Shown: piece after piece, positions 6,675 through 9,651 of the stretch
Layout of the letters: each line of letters starts with the position of its first letter
Position numbering within the stretch: position 1 is the stretch's first letter
Assembly (NCBI GenBank): GCA_964384625.1
Contig: CAYLNH010000277.1
Span: forward strand, 1 to 9,651
From: CAYLNH01 sp964384625
GTDB lineage: Bacteria > Verrucomicrobiota > Lentisphaeria > JABSQK01
DNA: 9,651 bases
Reading direction: 5' to 3'
Position numbers and translations under genes: made by a program
The notes under the pieces: model-generated
Database searches by the model: none
What the model saw: the letters and a program-made list of their open reading frames with translations, nothing else
Told to the model about the DNA's origin: nothing

Positions 6675-7022
6675 ATGAGCCGGCAAGAGGCAACCCGGAT
6701 TTTTCGCGGCAAGGACCGCCTGAACTGTGCCCAGGCAATCACCAGGGCGTTCCGCCCGGAAACGACCGCAGCCGAAATCAAAGCGCTCAAGAAAGCCGGT
6801 TTCGGCAAGGCGGAAAACGGCGAATGCGGCGCCTATTACGCTGCCCGTCTGCTGCTCGCCGACGACGAGCGTGTCGCCGCATTGAAGCGCGAATTCCAAC
6901 GCCGGTGCGGATCGGTCAACTGCAGGCGGATTCGGCGAGACAAACTGGTGTCGTGTGAAGAGTGCGTTGCAGTTGCCGCCGGCTGTCTGGAGCAGCTGCT
7001 GCCGGAACAGAATGACGCGTGA
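6675..7022 (+). CDS. C_GCAxxG_C_C family putative redox-active protein
   Basis: This 115-residue soluble protein belongs to the small Cys-rich family named C_GCAxxG_C_C, thought to be redox-active or metal-binding. It has seven Cys: 18 (LNCAQAI), 51 (GECGAYYAA), 78 and 83 (CGSVNC), 94 and 97 (SCEEC) and 104 (GCLE). The core reads ECGAYYAA rather than the name-giving GCAxxG, so it is a divergent member. Family proteins are common in anaerobes, sometimes fused or adjacent to oxidoreductases; no precise reaction is established. I chose the ATG at 6675, with AAGG (6666-6669) five bases upstream; a TTG at 6663, overlapping the sulfatase stop, is an alternative adding four residues. It lies 8 bases after the sulfatase and overlaps the next gene by 4, so the three are probably co-transcribed. 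Confidence 0.8.
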   Translation: MSRQEATRIFRGKDRLNCAQAITRAFRPETTAAEIKALKKAGFGKAENGECGAYYAARLLLADDERVAALKREFQRRCGSVNCRRIRRDKLVSCEECVAVAAGCLEQLLPEQNDA

Positions 7023-7636
7023 AGGTCGTGGCCGTCAGCGACACGCACGGCATGCACGATCGGGTGCAGGTGCCCGACGGCGACGTCCTGCTGCATGCCG
7101 GCGATCTGACGAATCACGGCGAATTCGAGGATGTTATTTCATTCAGCAACTTCCTCGGCCGGCTGCCGCATCGGCATAAGATCGTGATTGCCGGCAACCA
7201 CGACTTCTGTTTCGAACGCGACCCGCACGCCAAGGACCTCTTGACCAATTGCATCTACCTGCAGGACGAGGAAATCGTGATCGACGGCGTGAAGTTCTAC
7301 GGCAGCCCGTGGCAGCCGTGGTTCTACGACTGGGCCTTCAACCTGCAACGTGGTCCCGAGATTCGAGCCAAGTGGGATCTGATTCCACTGGACACGGGCG
7401 TGCTGATCACGCATGGCCCGCCGGCGGGCCACGGCGGCATGACGGCCCGCGGTGTGGACGCCGGCTGCGAGGACCTCCTGGCGGCGGTCGAGGCGATCCG
7501 GCCGCGTTATCATGTCTTCGGGCACATCCACGAAGCGGCCGGCCGGTCGTGCAATGCGCATACCACGTTCCTCAACGCCAGCACCTGCACGTTGGCCTAC
7601 GAACCGACCAATCCGGCGTTGGTGTTCGAGATCTGA
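7019..7636 (+). CDS. Calcineurin-like metallophosphoesterase, MPPED/UPF0046-like
   Basis: This 205-residue protein is a binuclear-metal phosphoesterase, likely a phosphodiesterase of unknown substrate. All family motifs are present: Asp8 and His10 in SDTHG, Asp29 in HAGDLTNHGE, Asn60-His61-Asp62 in IAGNHD, His132 in THGPP, and His169 and His171 in GHIHEAAG. The segments LHAGDLTNHG and YGSPWQP and the THGPPAGHGG block are typical of the MPPED1/2 (239AB) branch found in bacteria and animals. The length is close to the domain alone and there is no signal peptide, so it is cytoplasmic. The start is GTG at 7019, overlapping the previous stop (GTGA, 7019-7022), which implies translational coupling; Shine-Dalgarno sequence is weak. 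Cluster position links it to the sulfatase and redox protein, but a shared pathway is conjecture. Confidence 0.9.
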   Translation: MKVVAVSDTHGMHDRVQVPDGDVLLHAGDLTNHGEFEDVISFSNFLGRLPHRHKIVIAGNHDFCFERDPHAKDLLTNCIYLQDEEIVIDGVKFYGSPWQPWFYDWAFNLQRGPEIRAKWDLIPLDTGVLITHGPPAGHGGMTARGVDAGCEDLLAAVEAIRPRYHVFGHIHEAAGRSCNAHTTFLNASTCTLAYEPTNPALVFEI

Positions 7637-7735
7637 TCGAGGGAATGTTCGGTAGCGGACAGACGGGACGGATGGGGGCGATCGAGACAGGAACACGCGG
7701 CCGTTTTCGTCTTCTCCCGGCAGGTTCGACGACGG

Positions 7736-7772
7736 TTGAATTTCCTGCCGTACCCCGTAGGTTTAGAAACCT
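7736..7772 (+). promoter_or_regulatory. Palindrome and possible promoter upstream of ilvE
   Basis: AGGTTT-AG-AAACCT (7759-7772) is a perfect 14-base inverted repeat located 28 bases before the ATG. TTGAAT (7736-7741) could be a -35 box, with TAGGTT (7758-7763) sixteen bases on as a poor -10 overlapping the palindrome. A regulator binding the palindrome would block such a promoter. The palindrome is certain; promoter assignment is weak. The rest of the 7637-7799 gap shows no other feature I can support. Confidence 0.35.
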
Positions 7773-7799
7773 TATCTAACGCAGAAGGATTGAACGCCC

Positions 7800-8819
7800 A
7801 TGAACATCGATTGGAGTCAGCTGACGTTCAGCTATATGGACACCAAGTGTCATATTCGCTATACCTGGAAGGACGGGACGTGGGGTGAGGGGTCACTTGC
7901 GACCGATACGATGATGCCGATCCATATCGCGGCGACCTCGCTGCATTACGGTCAGGCCGCCTTCGAAGGGCTCAAAGCGCACGCCTGCAAAGACGGCAAA
8001 GTCCGGATCTTCCGGGCGGAGGAAAACTGGCAGCGCATGGCCGATACCGCCGAACGGATCCTGATGCCGGCGCCGACCAGAGAGATGTTTCTGGAAGCGG
8101 TCGAAACCGTCGTTCGTGAGAACATCGACTACGTCCCGCCCTACGGCACGGAAGGTTCGATGTACATCCGGCCGCTGTTGATCGGCACCGGGCCGCGCAT
8201 CGGCGTGCAGCCGGCCGACGAGTATCTCTTTCTGGTCCTGGTCATCCCCGTGGGCGACTACTACAAAGGCGGGCTGACGCCGGTCAGCGCGCTGGTGATG
8301 GACGGCTACGACCGGGCCGCGCCGCAGGGCGTCGGCAACATCAAAGTGGCCGGCAACTACGCGGCCGGTCTCGAGGCCGGCAAACTGGCGAAGAAACAGG
8401 GATATCCGATCAACCTGTTCCTCGACTCGAAAGAACATAAGTACATCGATGAATTCGGCACGTCGAACTTCATCGCCATCACGAAAGACAAGGAGTACGT
8501 CACGCCGGACTCCGGCTCGATCCTGCCGAGCATCACGAACAAGACGCTGCAGACTCTGGCCGAGGCGAACGGCATTCCGGTGGTCCGCCGCAAGGTCGCC
8601 TGGTCCGAGGTCCCTGATTTTGCTGAAATCGCAGCGTGCGGTACGGCCGTTGTCATCACGCCGGTCAACACGATCGTGCGCGGCGACGAAACCATCGAAG
8701 TCGGTCCCCGCGAAGGCTGCGGCCCGGTTTTTCTGGAGTTGTACAACCAGGTCCGCGCCGTCCAGAAGGGCGAGATCGAAGACAAATGGGGCTGGACCCG
8801 CGTGGTCGGTGACCGGTGA
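7800..8819 (+). CDS. ilvE: Branched-chain-amino-acid aminotransferase, type II
   Basis: This 339-residue PLP enzyme of fold type IV transfers the amino group between glutamate and the 2-oxo acids of leucine, isoleucine and valine, the last step of their synthesis and first of their breakdown, in the cytoplasm. The PLP lysine is Lys182 in GNIKVAGNYAAG, and Glu218 in YIDEFGTSN is the usual cofactor N1 ligand. HYGQAAFEGLKAH (49-61), YIRPLLIGTG (122-131) and the C-terminal EVPDFAEIAACGTAVVITPV (270-289) fit the type II (eukaryotic and Bacillus-like) subgroup, as does the length near 340. A D-amino-acid aminotransferase or ADC lyase is unlikely given these motifs. GAAGGA (7784-7789) lies ten bases before the ATG. 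No other ilv or leu genes are nearby, so it is probably its own unit or paired only with the gene at 8899. Confidence 0.95.
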   Translation: MNIDWSQLTFSYMDTKCHIRYTWKDGTWGEGSLATDTMMPIHIAATSLHYGQAAFEGLKAHACKDGKVRIFRAEENWQRMADTAERILMPAPTREMFLEAVETVVRENIDYVPPYGTEGSMYIRPLLIGTGPRIGVQPADEYLFLVLVIPVGDYYKGGLTPVSALVMDGYDRAAPQGVGNIKVAGNYAAGLEAGKLAKKQGYPINLFLDSKEHKYIDEFGTSNFIAITKDKEYVTPDSGSILPSITNKTLQTLAEANGIPVVRRKVAWSEVPDFAEIAACGTAVVITPVNTIVRGDETIEVGPREGCGPVFLELYNQVRAVQKGEIEDKWGWTRVVGDR

Positions 8820-8898
8820 ACCACGAACCCGACGGCAGGGCCCGCTGGAAATTGCTTCGCCGCGCCGGGGGGATCGCTGCATCCGGCGCCGGTACTCC

Positions 8899-9483
8899 AT
8901 GCATGGAGCGATGTTGAAACCGAACAACGACTTGCGACTTGCCGCCTTCCAGGAACGCTCCCGCGTCAACGGGCCCGGTGAGCGTTCGGTCGTCTGGGTG
9001 CAGGGCTGTTCACGGGAGTGTCCCGGATGCTTCAACCCGGACTTCCAGGATGACGTCCCGGCCGAAACCATCTCGGCTTCGGACTTGACCGATCGTCTGC
9101 TGGCAATCTCGGATACCGACGGTGTGACTTTCTCCGGCGGCGAACCGTTTGAACAGCCCGGACCGTTGGCCGACGTCGGAGAAGCCTTGCATGCCGCCGG
9201 CCGCAGTCTGGTGATCTTCACCGGCTATACCGAAGACGAATTGGCGGCCAGCGATGACCCGGATGTCCAGCGCCTTCTGGCGGTTGCGGATCTGCTGGTG
9301 GCCGGGCCGTACATCGAAACCCGGGCGTCCAGCGAGCATCCGCTGTTGAGCAGTGCAAATCAGGAGTTGGTGTTCCTCACCGAACGCTATCGCGACTACG
9401 ACTTCGGGGTGCCGCGCAAACAGACGGAGTTCCGCATCAAACCCGACGGCACGACGGATGTGTCGGGCTTTCCCCGCCAGTAA
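8899..9483 (+). CDS. Small radical SAM activase-like protein (4Fe-4S single-cluster domain)
   Basis: This 194-residue protein resembles the NrdG/PflA-type activating enzymes that use a 4Fe-4S cluster and S-adenosylmethionine to generate a radical, often on a partner enzyme. Cys37, Cys41 and Cys44 form the CxxxCxxC cluster motif (QGCSRECPGCFNPDF), and SGGEPFEQP (79-87) is the SAM-binding GGEP. The N-terminal RSRVNGPGERSVVWVQGC matches the compact single-cluster subgroup; residues about 145-194 hold no second cluster motif, which excludes a SPASM sulfatase-maturing enzyme. No glycyl-radical partner (NrdD or PFL) is in the window, so its target is unknown. In-frame ATGs at 8899 and 8911 are both possible, and neither has a well-placed Shine-Dalgarno; the palindrome CCATGCATGG (8897-8906) covers the first. 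It follows ilvE by 79 bases. Confidence 0.85.
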   Translation: MHGAMLKPNNDLRLAAFQERSRVNGPGERSVVWVQGCSRECPGCFNPDFQDDVPAETISASDLTDRLLAISDTDGVTFSGGEPFEQPGPLADVGEALHAAGRSLVIFTGYTEDELAASDDPDVQRLLAVADLLVAGPYIETRASSEHPLLSSANQELVFLTERYRDYDFGVPRKQTEFRIKPDGTTDVSGFPRQ

Positions 9484-9571
9484 GCGTTCGGCATACTCAA
9501 GGCGTGCCGCGGCGTTGGTAAAACGGGCGAATGCGGGATGGTGGACGCCCGGTTGCCGCGCCGCAGCGGAT

Positions 9572-9623
9572 GTAAGCCCTCGATTACTGCCCTTACTTGC
9601 CTCGAGTCCTGACTCTCAAGAGG
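9572..9623 (-). repeat. Right copy of the 52-bp inverted repeat
   Basis: This is the inverted counterpart of bases 1-52, matching at 49 of 52 positions over a 9.5-kb separation. The bulged hairpin of the left copy is preserved, with the only difference in that region falling in its loop (9610). The outer edge overlaps a short hairpin AGGTT-GGG-AACCT (9621-9633). The 28 bases beyond (9624-9651) show no gene. The 88 bases between the last gene and this repeat (9484-9571) also hold nothing I can support. Confidence 0.93.
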
Positions 9624-9651
9624 TTGGGAACCTGCGGTACTTGCGGATCTG

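Noticed and set aside
8449..8898. Upstream extension of the radical SAM reading frame into ilvE
   Set aside because: The frame is open, but the translation is a Ser/Arg-rich shadow of ilvE; family similarity starts only near residue 11 after the ATG at 8899.
7893..9221. A 442-codon open frame on the - strand opposite ilvE and the radical SAM gene
   Set aside because: It lies antisense to two genes with clear family motifs, and its product is Arg/Asp/Gly/Ala-rich with no recognisable domain, as expected from GC-rich antisense frames. Other long antisense frames (for example 1658-2359 and 5866-6738) were dropped for the same reason.
8899..9483. Anaerobic sulfatase-maturing enzyme for the nearby sulfatase
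   Set aside because: It has one cluster motif and 194 residues, whereas anSME proteins are about twice as long with a SPASM domain and two extra clusters.
1..9623. A classical insertion sequence or composite transposon bounded by the inverted repeats
   Set aside because: No transposase, integrase or resolvase is encoded and the outer target-site duplication cannot be seen, so I report only inverted repeats.
1..9651. CRISPR array, tRNA or rRNA genes
   Set aside because: I saw no regularly spaced direct repeats, tRNA cloverleaf or rRNA-like segment on reading both strands.

Overview
The window is 9,651 bases of GC-rich bacterial DNA with eight confident protein-coding genes and one weakly characterised small ORF, all on the + strand. 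There is no rRNA, tRNA, CRISPR array, transposase, integrase or phage gene. The gene set includes a formylglycine-type sulfatase, a secreted DNRLRE/CBM96-like protein, a large exported esterase-transglutaminase-TPR fusion, a C_GCAxxG_C_C redox protein and a small radical SAM activase-like protein. This mix resembles polysaccharide-degrading, at least partly anaerobic members of the PVC superphylum (Kiritimatiellota, Lentisphaerota or Planctomycetota). That placement is inferred from gene content; no marker gene is present.

Layout. Bases 1-52 are a repeat whose inverted copy lies at 9572-9623 (49 of 52 positions match), so nearly the whole window sits between a pair of inverted repeats. Next come a GT4 glycosyltransferase (152-1357) and a translationally coupled small protein of unknown function (1354-1758). 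A 269-base gap (1759-2027) with several hairpins precedes the 711-residue fusion protein (2028-4163). A short gap with a nested hairpin leads to a secreted CBM96-like protein (4265-4993). The 275-base gap at 4994-5268 holds a clear intrinsic terminator that works only on the - strand, plus a possible promoter for a - strand RNA of about 90 nt.

A tight cluster follows: sulfatase (5269-6666), Cys-rich redox protein (6675-7022) and metallophosphoesterase (7019-7636, 4-base overlap). After a 163-base gap containing a 14-base perfect palindrome come a branched-chain aminotransferase (ilvE type II, 7800-8819) and a small radical SAM protein (8899-9483). Bases 9484-9571 hold nothing I can support, and the right repeat closes the window. 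All gaps are under 300 bases.

How the genes may work together. The glycosyltransferase suggests surface polysaccharide synthesis. The exported hydrolase fusion, CBM96-like protein and sulfatase suggest handling of sulfated or esterified polysaccharides, although the sulfatase has no signal peptide and so probably acts on imported material. ilvE is a housekeeping amino-acid gene and does not obviously belong to that theme. The least explained elements are the flanking inverted repeats, the candidate - strand small RNA, and the domain fusion with a Ser where the transglutaminase-type Cys is expected.
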